Origin: Panorpa germanica
Taxonomy: Eukaryota > Arthropoda > Insecta > Mecoptera > Panorpidae
Direction: 5' to 3'
Length of the DNA: 64,000 nt
Assembly: GCA_963678705.1 (NCBI GenBank)
Contig: OY783212.1
Coordinates: 3,410,001-3,474,000 of the forward strand
Below the pieces are notes generated by a model. The model was not told where the DNA came from. It worked only from the letters and a program-made list of their open reading frames with translations, and made no database searches. Each line of letters opens with the position of its first letter. The stretch's first letter is position 1. Shown here one piece after another: positions 42,942 through 55,998 of the stretch. Position numbers and translations under genes: made by a program.

Positions 42942-45900
42942 GTGGTGCTTTTGTGTTTAAAACAGGGCCGGTTTTACCATAAGGTGATTCCATGGAGTCT
43001 TAAGGAAATAATGCATTTGGAAATAATTATTAACAGATATAATCCTTTGCGGGGATCATCTTATATTGATTTACCAAAGAAAGTTAAAGATAAAAAGGCT
43101 ATAGTAAATGTAGTAAATAATGATCAAGCTTGCTTTATGTGGGCTATAACTTCAGCATTGTATCCAGCATCAAAAAGTATGGATAGAGTTACATCATATC
43201 AACATTATTCAAAAGTACTTAATTCAAATGGTATAGAATTACCGATGAAATTAAAAGATATTAGAACATTTGAGAAGAATAATGATATAAGTGTGAATGT
43301 TTATGGACTTGAAAATAATTTCATTGTGGGACCGTTGCATTATACATCTAAAAAGAAGAAACAACATGTTAATTTATTGTATATTGAAGATTTGAGTAAT
43401 GGACATTATTGTTGGATTAAAAATATATCAAGATTAATAAGAAGTCAATTTACTAAGCATACTAGTAAACAATTTTTGTGTAATGGATGCTTTTCATTTT
43501 TTAACACAGAAGATCAGTTAAATAGACATTTAGAATATGATTGCAATAAGATATATACAATCCTTCCTTCTAAGTATAACGCTAAGATAAATTGGGTAAT
43601 ATGATATCTCAAAACATTTTAAAATTCGATAATCATAAGAATCAATTACGCGTTCCATTTGTGATATATGGAGATTTTGAAACATTATTAAAACCCATTA
43701 GTACTTGTTATCCTGAAACTAATACATCATTTTCAAATAATATTCAAATTCATGAACCATATTAAATGTTCCTTTAATGATTCCTTAAGTAAGTTTGTTA
43801 CGTACAGAGGTATTAATTGCGTTAAAGTATTTATTGAAACAATAACTGAAGACGCTAAACAAATTTATAAAGTCTTAAATAAAGTGAAGCCTTTAAATAA
43901 ATTATCTGATTGGCAAAAACAGGAATATGATGAAGCTTCTATTTGCCATATTTGTGAAGGTATCCTCAATGGTGATAAAGTGTTAGATCATTGTCATTTA
44001 ACTGGTAATTAACGAGGAGCTGCTCATAATCATTGCAATTTAAAATTTACAATTCCAAAGTTTATACCTGTCATATTCCATAACTTAAGTAATTACGATA
44101 GCCATATAATTGTAAAAGAATTAGGTAATGATAGTGAAAAAATTGAAGTTATTCCAGAAAATAAGGTAAAGTATATATCTTTTACGAAACATATTTTGGT
44201 GGAATCAAAAGTCGATAAAAATGATAAAGTTCATAACTGCTATATTAAACTTAGATTTATTGATTCTTTACGATTTATGCATTCTAGTTTAGAAACACTT
44301 GCAAAAAATTTATTATCAGAACAATTTTTCGAATTAAAAAAATTCTATCCGAATGAAAATCATTTCAATTTATTAAAACGTAAAGGTGTATTTCCTTATG
44401 AATATGTAAATAGTAGGGATATGCTTAATGAATCTGACTTGCCATCTCAAAATAATTTTTATAGCTCACTTAATGGCTGTAATATATCTGACGATGATTA
44501 CAATCATGCCAAAATGGTTTAGTATGCATTTGAAATGAAAACATTAGGGGAATATTCAGACTTATATTTAAAGATCGATGTTCTGTTGTTAACAGATATT
44601 TTTGAAAATTTTCGAGATGTGGGCTATAAAACATATAATATACATCATTTTCAAATAATATTCAAATTCATGAACCATATTCTTTTGCTTATTATATTAA
44701 ATGTTCCTTTAATGATTCCTTAAGTAAGTTTGTTACATACAGAGGTATTAATTGCGTTAAAGTATTTATTGAAACAATAACTGATACGTACAGAGGTATT
44801 AATTGCGTTAAAGTATTTATTGAAACAATAACTGAAGACGCTAAACAAATTTATAAAGTCTTAAATAAAGTGAAGCCTTTAAATAAATTATCTGATTGGC
44901 AAAAACAGGAATATGATGAAGCTTCTATTTGCCATATTTGTGAAGGTATCCTCAATGGTGATAAAGTGTTAGATCATTGTCATTTAACTGGTAATTACCG
45001 AGGAGCTGCTCATAATCATTGCAATTTAAAATTTACAATTCCAAAGTTTATACCTGTCATATTCCATAACTTAAGTAATTACGATAGCCATATAATTGTA
45101 AAAGAATTAGGTAATGATAGTGAAAAAATTGAAGTTATTCCAGAAAATAAGGAAAAGTATATATCTTTTACAAAACATATTTTGGTGGAATCAAAAGTCG
45201 ATAAAAATGATAAAGTTCATAACTGCTATATTAAACTTAGATTTATGCATTCTAGTTTAGAAACACTTGCAAAAAATTTATTATCAGAACAATTTTTCGA
45301 ATTAAAAAATTCTATCCGAATGAAAATTATTTCAATTTATTAAAACGTAAAGGTGTATTTCCTTATGAATATGTAAATAGTAGGGATATGCTTAATGAAT
45401 CTGACTTGCCATCTCAAAATAATTTTTATAGCTCACTTAATGGCTGTAATATATCTGACGATGATTACAATTATGCCAAAATGGTTTGGTATGCATTTGA
45501 AATGAAAACATTGGGGGAATATTCAGACTTATATTTAAAGATCGATGTTCTGTTGTTAACAGATATTTTGCTATAAAACATATAATTTAGATCCCTGTCA
45601 ATATTATACAGCACCAGGACTTTCTTGGGATGCTATGTTAAATTATACAAGTATTGAATTAGAACTTTTAACAGATATTGATATGTTACATTTTATTAAA
45701 AAAGGTATAAGAGGTGGAATATCACAATGCTCTCACAGACATGGAATTGCAAATAATAAATATATGTCCAATTATGATTCAAATAAAGATTCTCAATATT
45801 TAATGTATTGGGATGCAAATAACTAAAGCTATTGAAGATAACTCAGATGTTGGTTATATATTAGAAGTCGATTTAAGATATCCTAATTATTTGCACGATG

Positions 45901-47914
45901 AACACAATGATCTACCTTTCTGTGCCGAAAATATTAAACCACCTTGCATTAAAACAAATGACGTTAAATTAATACCAAATCTAAATAACAAGTATAATTA
46001 TGTGCTTCACAATAGATCGTTAAAGCAATGTCTTAAAAATAATCTGAAAATAGATAAAATTCATAGAATTTTGGAATTTAAACAGTCTGATTGGTTAAAA
46101 AGTTATATTGATCTAAATACATTAAAAAGAAAGAACTCTGCAAATACATTTGAGAAAAAACTTTTTTAAATTAATGAATAATTTAGTTTATGGTAAAACA
46201 ATAGAAAATGTAGATAAACGTGTCGATGTAAAGTTAATAACTCATTGGGATAATATAGGAAAAACAATGGGTGCTAATACACTTATAAGTAAACCAATCA
46301 ATTTATTAAAACGTAAAGGTGTATTTCCTTATGAATATGTAAATAGTAGGGATATGCTTAATGAATCTGACTTGCCATCTCAAAATAATTTTTATAGCTC
46401 ACTTAATGGCTGTAATATATCTGACGATGATTACAATCATGCCAAAATGGTTTGGTATGCATTTGAAATGAAAACATTGGGGGAATATTCAGACTTATAT
46501 TTAAAGATCGATGTTCTGTTGTTAACAGATATTTTGCTATAAAACATATAATTTAGATCCCTGTCAATATTATACAGCACCAGGACTTTCTTGGGATGCT
46601 ATGTTAAATTATACAAGTATTGAATTAGAACTTTTAGCAGATATTGATATGTTACATTTTATTAAAAAAGGTATAAGAGGTGGAATATCACAATGCTCTC
46701 ACAGACATGGAATTGCAAATAATAAATATATGTCCAATTATGATTCAAATAAAGATTCTCAATATTTAATGTATTGGGATGCAAATAACTAAAGCTATTG
46801 AAGATAACTCAGATGTTGGTTATATATTAGAAGTCGATTTAAGATATCCTAATTATTTGCACGATGAACACAATGATCTACCTTTGTGTGCCGAAAATAT
46901 TAAACCACCTTTCATTAAAACAAATGACGTTAAATTAATATAACATATAATTACAATCATAACAGTTTCTTATTTGACATGGAGGACCATCTCTTTGTAT
47001 GTTTCCTTTGTTATAATGTTTGTAACATAATCGACGTCCTTGTATATTTTGATTTTCTCAAATGGTATAGAATTACTTTTTAACACAGAAGATCAGTTAA
47101 ATAGACATTTAGAATATGATTGCAATAAGATATATACAATCCTTCCTTCTAAGTATAACGCTAAAGATAAATTGGGTAATATGATATCTCAAAACATTTT
47201 AAAATTCGATAATCATAAGAATCAATTACGCGTTCCATTTGTGATATATGGAGATTTTGAAACATTATTAAAACCCATTAGTACTTGTTATCCTGAAACT
47301 AATACATCATTTTCAAATAATATTCAAATTCATGAACCATATTCTTTTGCTTATTATATTAAATGTTCCCTTAATGATTCCTTAAGTAAGTTTGTTACGT
47401 ACAGAGGTATTAATTGCGTTAAAGTATTTATTGAAACAATATACAGATACAGATTCATTAATATATCAAATTAAAACAGATGATATATATGACGATATTA
47501 AGTGTAATCTAGATAAATTTGATACATCTAATTATCCATTTAATAATGAATTTTCATTACCTTTAATGAACAAAGCTAAATTAGGCTTAATGAAAGATGA
47601 ATGCGCGAGTAGTATAATTTGGGAGTTTGTTGGGTTAAGGTCAAAAAATGTATGCAATTGATATTGAGGGTTCATGCACAGCTAAAGCAAAAGGAATTAA
47701 GAAAAATATTGTAAACAAATTCCATATTAAAGATTATGTAAATTGTTTATCTCAGGATAACATATTATTGATCACAATGAATACCTTTAAATCTATTAAG
47801 CATACAATTTATACTCAAATGATAAGTAAAGTAGGTCTTAGTGGAAATGATAATAAAAGATATGTATTAACTGATGGTATAAGTACTTTAGCACATGGAC
47901 ATTATAAAATTTAG
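42942..47914 (+). pseudogene. Scrambled Polinton-type DNA polymerase B, left arm
   Basis: These are remnants of a large type-B DNA polymerase in several frames. The N-terminal segment is at 42942-43604, with a C-x2-C zinc-finger-like block. Exonuclease-type DFE lies in YGDFETLL (about 47248-47271). An endonuclease VII-like block with CHIC and LDHCHLTGNYRG occurs twice (about 43938-44035 and 44930-45025). A polymerase motif-A-like VDLRYPNYL is at about 45869-45895, a motif-B-like [10 protein letters not shown] at about 46168-46197, and a motif-C-like YTDTDS at about 47440-47457. The C-terminal block is at 47648-47914. Segments near 43.84-44.57 kb recur at 44.82-45.56 kb, and 45.32-45.94 kb recurs at 46.28-46.91 kb. 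Stops and frameshifts break every copy. It is not functional as it stands. Confidence 0.85.
46939..47060. other. Unassigned stretch between polymerase fragments
   Basis: This roughly 120-base piece sits between two polymerase-derived blocks and does not match either on the plus strand. On the minus strand one frame reads through it with Cys, Arg and Gly residues (for example NKGNIQRDGPPCQIRNCYDC), suggesting an inverted fragment of another gene. The source is unknown. It is mirrored at 49878-49999. Confidence 0.3.
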
Positions 47915-48419
47915 TACTAATTTTAAGTTAAGTTTAAGTTTTGTATAAATTTATATCTGTTTTAGTTAAGATAATTAAAATGTATATTTATATAACAATT
48001 GAAAAATAGCATGATGATCATGTTAACTTTGACTTTCCAAGTTTTCTAGAGTTTAAACAAGTTTGTAATTTATGTTGAGATTCAAATAAATATTCCTTTA
48101 TGGTATAAGATAATTAAAATGTATATTTATATAACAATTGAAAAATAGCATATTTGTAAATAAATAATAATATATAAACACAAACCATTGAGTTTTATTA
48201 TTATAAGATTTAATACATCCATATAAAATAAGATACACATATTTTATTAGTAATGTTTTGTTATATATAATTCTTATATGATTAACACTGGTCATAAGAG
48301 CTCTAATATATATGCATAGACATATTAATGTATGCGTACATAAAGTGGATGACAATTGTATACGTTATATGCAGGAGCAGTACCCAACTTGAACGTACTG
48401 GGAACGTAACTTGAACGTA

Positions 48420-48518
48420 CTAGGAACGTAACTTGCATGAACGTACTGGGAACTACGTTCCCATTACGTTCAAGTTACGTTAGTTTACGTTGAATTACGT
48501 TCCAAGTTACGTTCCCAT
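48420..48518. repeat. Central spacer of the palindrome, ACGT-repeat array
   Basis: These 99 bases are the only non-mirrored part of the element. Together with the inner arm edges (48391-48551) they form an array of about 14 short units centred on ACGT. On the left they read GAACGTACTGG or GAACGTAACTT; on the right they read the inverse orientation. The switch of orientation falls near 48451, slightly left of the geometric centre at 48469. Confidence 0.85.
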
Positions 48519-49023
48519 TACGTTCAAGTTACGTTCCCAGTACGTTCAAGTTGGGTACTGCTCCTGCATATAACGTATACAATTGTCATCCACTTTATGT
48601 ACGCATACATTAATATGTCTATGCATATATATTAGAGCTCTTATGACCAGTGTTAATCATATAAGAATTATATATAACAAAACATTACTAATAAAATATG
48701 TGTATCTTATTTTATATGGATGTATTAAATCTTATAATAATAAAACTCAATGGTTTGTGTTTATATATTATTATTTATTTACAAATATGCTATTTTTCAA
48801 TTGTTATATAAATATACATTTTAATTATCTTATACCATAAAGGAATATTTATTTGAATCTCAACATAAATTACAAACTTGTTTAAACTCTAGAAAACTTG
48901 GAAAGTCAAAGTTAACATGATCATCATGCTATTTTTCAATTGTTATATAAATATACATTTTAATTATCTTAACTAAAACAGATATAAATTTATACAAAAC
49001 TTAAACTTAACTTAAAATTAGTA

Positions 49024-52000
49024 CTAAATTTTATAATGTCCATGTGCTAAAGTACTTATACCATCAGTTAATACATATCTTTTATTATCATTTCCACTAA
49101 GACCTACTTTACTTATCATTTGAGTATAAATTGTATGCTTAATAGATTTAAAGGTATTCATTGTGATCAATAATATGTTATCCTGAGATAAACAATTTAC
49201 ATAATCTTTAATATGGAATTTGTTTACAATATTTTTCTTAATTCCTTTTGCTTTAGCTGTGCATGAACCCTCAATATCAATTGCATACATTTTTTGACCT
49301 TAACCCAACAAACTCCCAAATTATACTACTCGCGCATTCATCTTTCATTAAGCCTAATTTAGCTTTGTTCATTAAAGGTAATGAAAATTCATTATTAAAT
49401 GGATAATTAGATGTATCAAATTTATCTAGATTACACTTAATATCGTCATATATATCATCTGTTTTAATTTGATATATTAATGAATCTGTATCTGTATATT
49501 GTTTCAATAAATACTTTAACGCAATTAATACCTCTGTACGTAACAAACTTACTTAAGGAATCATTAAGGGAACATTTAATATAATAAGCAAAAGAATATG
49601 GTTCATGAATTTGAATATTATTTGAAAATGATGTATTAGTTTCAGGATAACAAGTACTAATGGGTTTTAATAATGTTTCAAAATCTCCATATATCACAAA
49701 TGGAACGCGTAATTGATTCTTATGATTATCGAATTTTAAAATGTTTTGAGATATCATATTACCCAATTTATCTTTAGCGTTATACTTAGAAGGAAGGATT
49801 GTATATATCTTATTGCAATCATATTCTAAATGTCTATTTAACTGATCTTCTGTGTTAAAAAGTAATTCTATACCATTTGAGAAAATCAAAATATACAAGG
49901 ACGTCGATTATGTTACAAACATTATAACAAAGGAAACATACAAAGAGATGGTCCTCCATGTCAAATAAGAAACTGTTATGATTGTAATTATATGTTATAT
50001 TAATTTAACGTCATTTGTTTTAATGAAAGGTGGTTTAATATTTTCGGCACACAAAGGTAGATCATTGTGTTCATCGTGCAAATAATTAGGATATCTTAAA
50101 TCGACTTCTAATATATAACCAACATCTGAGTTATCTTCAATAGCTTTAGTTATTTGCATCCCAATACATTAAATATTGAGAATCTTTATTTGAATCATAA
50201 TTGGACATATATTTATTATTTGCAATTCCATGTCTGTGAGAGCATTGTGATATTCCACCTCTTATACCTTTTTTAATAAAATGTAACATATCAATATCTG
50301 CTAAAAGTTCTAATTCAATACTTGTATAATTTAACATAGCATCCCAAGAAAGTCCTGGTGCTGTATAATATTGACAGGGATCTAAATTATATGTTTTATA
50401 GCAAAATATCTGTTAACAACAGAACATCGATCTTTAAATATAAGTCTGAATATTCCCCCAATGTTTTCATTTCAAATGCATACCAAACCATTTTGGCATG
50501 ATTGTAATCATCGTCAGATATATTACAGCCATTAAGTGAGCTATAAAAATTATTTTGAGATGGCAAGTCAGATTCATTAAGCATATCCCTACTATTTACA
50601 TATTCATAAGGAAATACACCTTTACGTTTTAATAAATTGATTGGTTTACTTATAAGTGTATTAGCACCCATTGTTTTTCCTATATTATCCCAATGAGTTA
50701 TTAACTTTACATCGACACGTTTATCTACATTTTCTATTGTTTTACCATAAACTAAATTATTCATTAATTTAAAAAAGTTTTTTCTCAAATGTATTTGCAG
50801 AGTTCTTTCTTTTTAATGTATTTAGATCAATATAACTTTTTAACCAATCAGACTGTTTAAATTCCAAAATTCTATGAATTTTATCTATTTTCAGATTATT
50901 TTTAAGACATTGCTTTAACGATCTATTGTGAAGCACATAATTATACTTGTTATTTAGATTTGGTATTAATTTAACGTCATTTGTTTTAATGCAAGGTGGT
51001 TTAATATTTTCGGCACAGAAAGGTAGATCATTGTGTTCATCGTGCAAATAATTAGGATATCTTAAATCGACTTCTAATATATAACCAACATCTGAGTTAT
51101 CTTCAATAGCTTTAGTTATTTGCATCCCAATACATTAAATATTGAGAATCTTTATTTGAATCATAATTGGACATATATTTATTATTTGCAATTCCATGTC
51201 TGTGAGAGCATTGTGATATTCCACCTCTTATACCTTTTTTAATAAAATGTAACATATCAATATCTGTTAAAAGTTCTAATTCAATACTTGTATAATTTAA
51301 CATAGCATCCCAAGAAAGTCCTGGTGCTGTATAATATTGACAGGGATCTAAATTATATGTTTTATAGCAAAATATCTGTTAACAACAGAACATCGATCTT
51401 TAAATATAAGTCTGAATATTCCCCCAATGTTTTCATTTCAAATGCATACCAAACCATTTTGGCATAATTGTAATCATCGTCAGATATATTACAGCCATTA
51501 AGTGAGCTATAAAAATTATTTTGAGATGGCAAGTCAGATTCATTAAGCATATCCCTACTATTTACATATTCATAAGGAAATACACCTTTACGTTTTAATA
51601 AATTGAAATAATTTTCATTCGGATAGAATTTTTTAATTCGAAAAATTGTTCTGATAATAAATTTTTTGCAAGTGTTTCTAAACTAGAATGCATAAATCTA
51701 AGTTTAATATAGCAGTTATGAACTTTATCATTTTTATCGACTTTTGATTCCACCAAAATATGTTTTGTAAAAGATATATACTTTTCCTTATTTTCTGGAA
51801 TAACTTCAATTTTTTCACTATCATTACCTAATTCTTTTACAATTATATGGCTATCGTAATTACTTAAGTTATGGAATATGACAGGTATAAACTTTGGAAT
51901 TGTAAATTTTAAATTGCAATGATTATGAGCAGCTCCTCGGTAATTACCAGTTAAATGACAATGATCTAACACTTTATCACCATTGAGGATACCTTCACAA

Positions 52001-53996
52001 ATATGGCAAATAGAAGCTTCATCATATTCCTGTTTTTGCCAATCAGATAATTTATTTAAAGGCTTCACTTTATTTAAGACTTTATAAATTTGTTTAGCGT
52101 CTTCAGTTATTGTTTCAATAAATACTTTAACGCAATTAATACCTCTGTACGTATCAGTTATTGTTTCAATAAATACTTTAACGCAATTAATACCTCTGTA
52201 TGTAACAAACTTACTTAAGGAATCATTAAAGGAACATTTAATATAATAAGCAAAAGAATATGGTTCATGAATTTGAATATTATTTGAAAATGATGTATAT
52301 TATATGTTTTATAGCCCACATCTCGAAAATTTTCAAAAATATCTGTTAACAACAGAACATCGATCTTTAAATATAAGTCTGAATATTCCCCTAATGTTTT
52401 CATTTCAAATGCATACTAAACCATTTTGGCATGATTGTAATCATCGTCAGATATATTACAGCCATTAAGTGAGCTATAAAAATTATTTTGAGATGGCAAG
52501 TCAGATTCATTAAGCATATCCCTACTATTTACATATTCATAAGGAAATACACCTTTACGTTTTAATAAATTGAAATGATTTTCATTCGGATAGAATTTTT
52601 TTAATTCGAAAAATTGTTCTGATAATAAATTTTTTGCAAGTGTTTCTAAACTAGAATGCATAAATCGTAAAGAATCAATAAATCTAAGTTTAATATAGCA
52701 GTTATGAACTTTATCATTTTTATCGACTTTTGATTCCACCAAAATATGTTTCGTAAAAGATATATACTTTACCTTATTTTCTGGAATAACTTCAATTTTT
52801 TCACTATCATTACCTAATTCTTTTACAATTATATGGCTATCGTAATTACTTAAGTTATGGAATATGACAGGTATAAACTTTGGAATTGTAAATTTTAAAT
52901 TGCAATGATTATGAGCAGCTCCTCGTTAATTACCAGTTAAATGACAATGATCTAACACTTTATCACCATTGAGGATACCTTCACAAATATGGCAAATAGA
53001 AGCTTCATCATATTCCTGTTTTTGCCAATCAGATAATTTATTTAAAGGCTTCACTTTATTTAAGACTTTATAAATTTGTTTAGCGTCTTCAGTTATTGTT
53101 TCAATAAATACTTTAACGCAATTAATACCTCTGTACGTAACAAACTTACTTAAGGAATCATTAAAGGAACATTTAATATGGTTCATGAATTTGAATATTA
53201 TTTGAAAATGATGTATTAGTTTCAGGATAACAAGTACTAATGGGTTTTAATAATGTTTCAAAATCTCCATATATCACAAATGGAACGCGTAATTGATTCT
53301 TATGATTATCGAATTTTAAAATGTTTTGAGATATCATATTACCCAATTTATCTTAGCGTTATACTTAGAAGGAAGGATTGTATATATCTTATTGCAATCA
53401 TATTCTAAATGTCTATTTAACTGATCTTCTGTGTTAAAAAATGAAAAGCATCCATTACACAAAAATTGTTTACTAGTATGCTTAGTAAATTGACTTCTTA
53501 TTAATCTTGATATATTTTTAATCCAACAATAATGTCCATTACTCAAATCTTCAATATACAATAAATTAACATGTTGTTTCTTCTTTTTAGATGTATAATG
53601 CAACGGTCCCACAATGAAATTATTTTCAAGTCCATAAACATTCACACTTATATCATTATTCTTCTCAAATGTTCTAATATCTTTTAATTTCATCGGTAAT
53701 TCTATACCATTTGAATTAAGTACTTTTGAATAATGTTGATATGATGTAACTCTATCCATACTTTTTGATGCTGGATACAATGCTGAAGTTATAGCCCACA
53801 TAAAGCAAGCTTGATCATTATTTACTACATTTACTATAGCCTTTTTATCTTTAACTTTCTTTGGTAAATCAATATAAGATGATCCCCGCAAAGGATTATA
53901 TCTGTTAATAATTATTTCCAAATGCATTATTTCCTTAAGACTCCATGGAATCACCTTATGGTAAAACCGGCCCTGTTTTAAACACAAAAGCACCAC
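49024..53996 (-). pseudogene. Scrambled Polinton-type DNA polymerase B, right arm
   Basis: Mirror copy of the remnants at 42942-47914 on the opposite strand. It has the same order of blocks, duplications, stop codons and frameshifts. The N-terminal segment is at 53334-53996, the endonuclease VII-like blocks near 51.9 and 52.9 kb, the DTD-containing block near 49.48-49.50 kb and the C-terminal block at 49024-49290. Confidence 0.85.
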
Positions 53997-54247
53997 GCAA
54001 TATTGTTTAAGTATTTTTTGACAAAAGAATGTTAATTATTAGGTATTATTATACTTTTGCTGTATATGAACATGAATTTCAAAAATAAACAATTACACAA
54101 AATAATATTTCGATTTTCTTTTTATCTAAACTAGAAACACTTTAAAGACTGCGTTCATTAACAATGTATAGTGGATTTTATTATTTCTGCAGGATGTCAT
54201 CTCACTTGCTGACACTAAAGGTTATATTTGATAACCATGACTTAAAA

Positions 54248-54460
54248 GGCTCCTATTTTGTAACTGCTTACCTGACAGCTGATAACTTCTGACAATTTTT
54301 CAAAGGCCTATATTTTACAAATTACGCTACTCATACCAGTTCCAAGGTATAGGATCCGTGTTGCTTTTTATTTAATGTCTTCTGATAGTTTTGTCTTAAC
54401 TTACATAGCTTAATTTAGAAAATATATAGACGTCCGGTAAACAGTTAGAAAATAGGAGCC
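54248..54460. repeat. Nested inverted-repeat element, right arm
   Basis: Mirror copy of 42478-42690, with the same 19-base near-perfect terminal inverted repeats. Confidence 0.6.
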
Positions 54461-55222
54461 TCATTTCTGTAAAAGTATGTTTATAAAGTTGGCTACCAGA
54501 ACCTCAAATATTTAGTTATTTTTTAATATATTGCAATACAATAAGAGATATTTACACATCTATCGTAACTATTTCAATAATTTATAAAAATTCATTATAT
54601 ATTTGTTATTTTACTATCTCTTTTATATACCCTAAAATGTATTATTTGAGTGCGTATGAGAAACATGTATGAAGCTGTATAAAGTGCTGCATTATATCAG
54701 GCGTAATGTAGAGCCTTTTTAAGTTTTTAAATATAGCTAAGAAATCATAATATGCGAAGAAATAATATGCTTTAACCTACTAACGGTATTGCTCAAAATA
54801 CTCGTCGCTCAGACAAGAATATAATATTTTATTATATATATTTATTATTATTTAAATATAACTTGAGATAAAAGAATGTATCTAAAACTATTTTTTTATA
54901 AGTGTATGGAACGAAACAATGTAACAACTGTCAAATGAAATAGCAAATGGTGAGAATCGATGAACTTGACCGAATCAAACCGAGACCGAGTTAAACTGTT
55001 TGGTAATGGGTTTATGTACTATGTCTTAATTTCTATAAAAGTGTACTATAAAAATTTTGTGCCCATATTTGGTTAAGTCATGCAATTTTGTATTCATATT
55101 GTTCAAGTCATGTAAATTCAATGGATGAATTAGCACCCTTATACTTTATGAATTATCCTTATTTGGATATATTTTCTATGTACAACAAAATTTACAATCT
55201 ATTAGTAATTAGTGCAATAAAA

Positions 55223-55498
55223 TTAATCATTAAGAATCCAATCAAGTGAGTCTTGGCTCTCATATCCAGGGTCTCCAAATTCAGATATAAAAAGTAACCC
55301 GGCTCTAAAAGTTTCACAGAAATTATTCTGATTGATTATAATTTCATCAAAGAATTTAAATTGATTAAACATATTTAAATCTATTAACAAATGACACTGT
55401 AATCCACAATTTAACTTTAAATCAATGCCTAAATTAAATTTATTTGGTATATATATTATGTTTAAATATATCTTACTTATATTATCAATTAATATCAA
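55223..55498 (-). CDS. Unassigned open frame in right arm
   Basis: Identical mirror copy of the frame at 41440-41715. It also lacks an ATG start, and the family is not recognised. Confidence 0.4.
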   Translation of the reverse strand: MILIDNISKIYLNIIYIPNKFNLGIDLKLNCGLQCHLLIDLNMFNQFKFFDEIIINQNNFCETFRAGLLFISEFGDPGYESQDSLDWILND

Positions 55499-55741
55499 TA
55501 ATAACTAAATAAATAAAAGAATTATATACATTTTAAATTTTTATATATTATAAATTAAGTAATTACAATAGTTTTGATATTTCTTCTAATATATACGACA
55601 TGTTTGAAATTATTATCATTTTGCTGACGCCGGCTAACACGTGTGCTTCAAGTTACATTCGAAGGAATGCGTTATAAATACACTGTTATAAATAATTTAA
55701 CACTGTCATAATCTTATAACCAATAACAAATCAAACATAAG

Positions 55742-55922
55742 AATTAATATCGGTATCTCACTCTTTACCATTAGATATTAATTATTACACACGTAATAAT
55801 TAATATCGCTATCTCACTCTTTCATATTATCCCAACTATTACCCCCCATTGTCTAGCCACGCCACCTCACTCCTTACCCCACCCTTACCCCCCTTTTACA
55901 TTCTTCCAAGTCTAGCCACGCC
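55742..55922 (-). repeat. Subterminal direct repeats, right arm
   Basis: Mirror copies of the repeats at 41016-41196. The GTCTAGCCACGCC units are at 55851-55863 and 55910-55922, and the 23-base units at 55742-55764 and 55798-55820. Confidence 0.65.
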
Positions 55923-55992
55923 CTCTCTGCATATCGTGACCTAAATGCATCCTCACTCCAAACTGTCCTAGAACCGGCTCTACTACCCTACT

Positions 55993-55998
55993 ATGTGC
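55993..55998. repeat. Target-site duplication, right copy (ATGTGC)
   Basis: Exact repeat of 40940-40945. The Hsp70 reading frame resumes through this copy, with GTG at 55995-55997 repeating the last intact Val codon of the left half. Confidence 0.92.

Larger units (their letters stand above)
40946..48419 (+). repeat. Left arm of the palindromic element
   Basis: This is a 7,474-base arm, inverted copy of 48519-55992. In order it holds a G-rich terminal region with subterminal direct repeats, an unassigned open frame (41440-41715), a small nested inverted-repeat element (42478-42690), the scrambled polymerase remnants (42942-47914), an AT-rich tail and the outer part of the ACGT-repeat array. 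Confidence 0.9.
40946..55992. mobile_element. Palindromic Polinton/Maverick-like element in Hsp70
   Basis: This 15,047-base insertion has 6-base target duplications and ends that begin AGTAGGGTAGTAG and finish with the inverse. Its coding remnants belong to a protein-primed type-B DNA polymerase with an endonuclease VII-like domain, as in Polintons. The element is a palindrome of two 7,474-base arms (40946-48419 and 48519-55992) around a 99-base centre (48420-48518). All open frames of one arm recur in the other at mirrored positions that always sum to 96938, so there is no length difference between the arms. No integrase, cysteine protease, packaging ATPase or capsid gene was recognised, so movement would need proteins supplied by a complete relative. 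Confidence 0.88.
48519..55992 (-). repeat. Right arm of the palindromic element
   Basis: Inverted copy of 40946-48419 with the same length. Every open frame has the same translation as its partner, including the broken ones, so any sequence difference must be very rare or silent. Confidence 0.9.

Noticed and set aside
48583-48840. 85-codon frame flanking the palindrome centre (and its mirror at 48098-48355)
   Set aside because: AT-rich, low-complexity translation in the non-coding tail after the polymerase C-terminus; no recognisable domain.
40946-55992. Assembly artefact (fold-back read or mis-joined contig) as explanation of the palindrome
   Set aside because: A simple fold-back would not be bounded by a 6-base target duplication with the two halves of one Hsp70 gene resuming in frame on either side. 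It remains the main alternative for the inner part and needs spanning reads.
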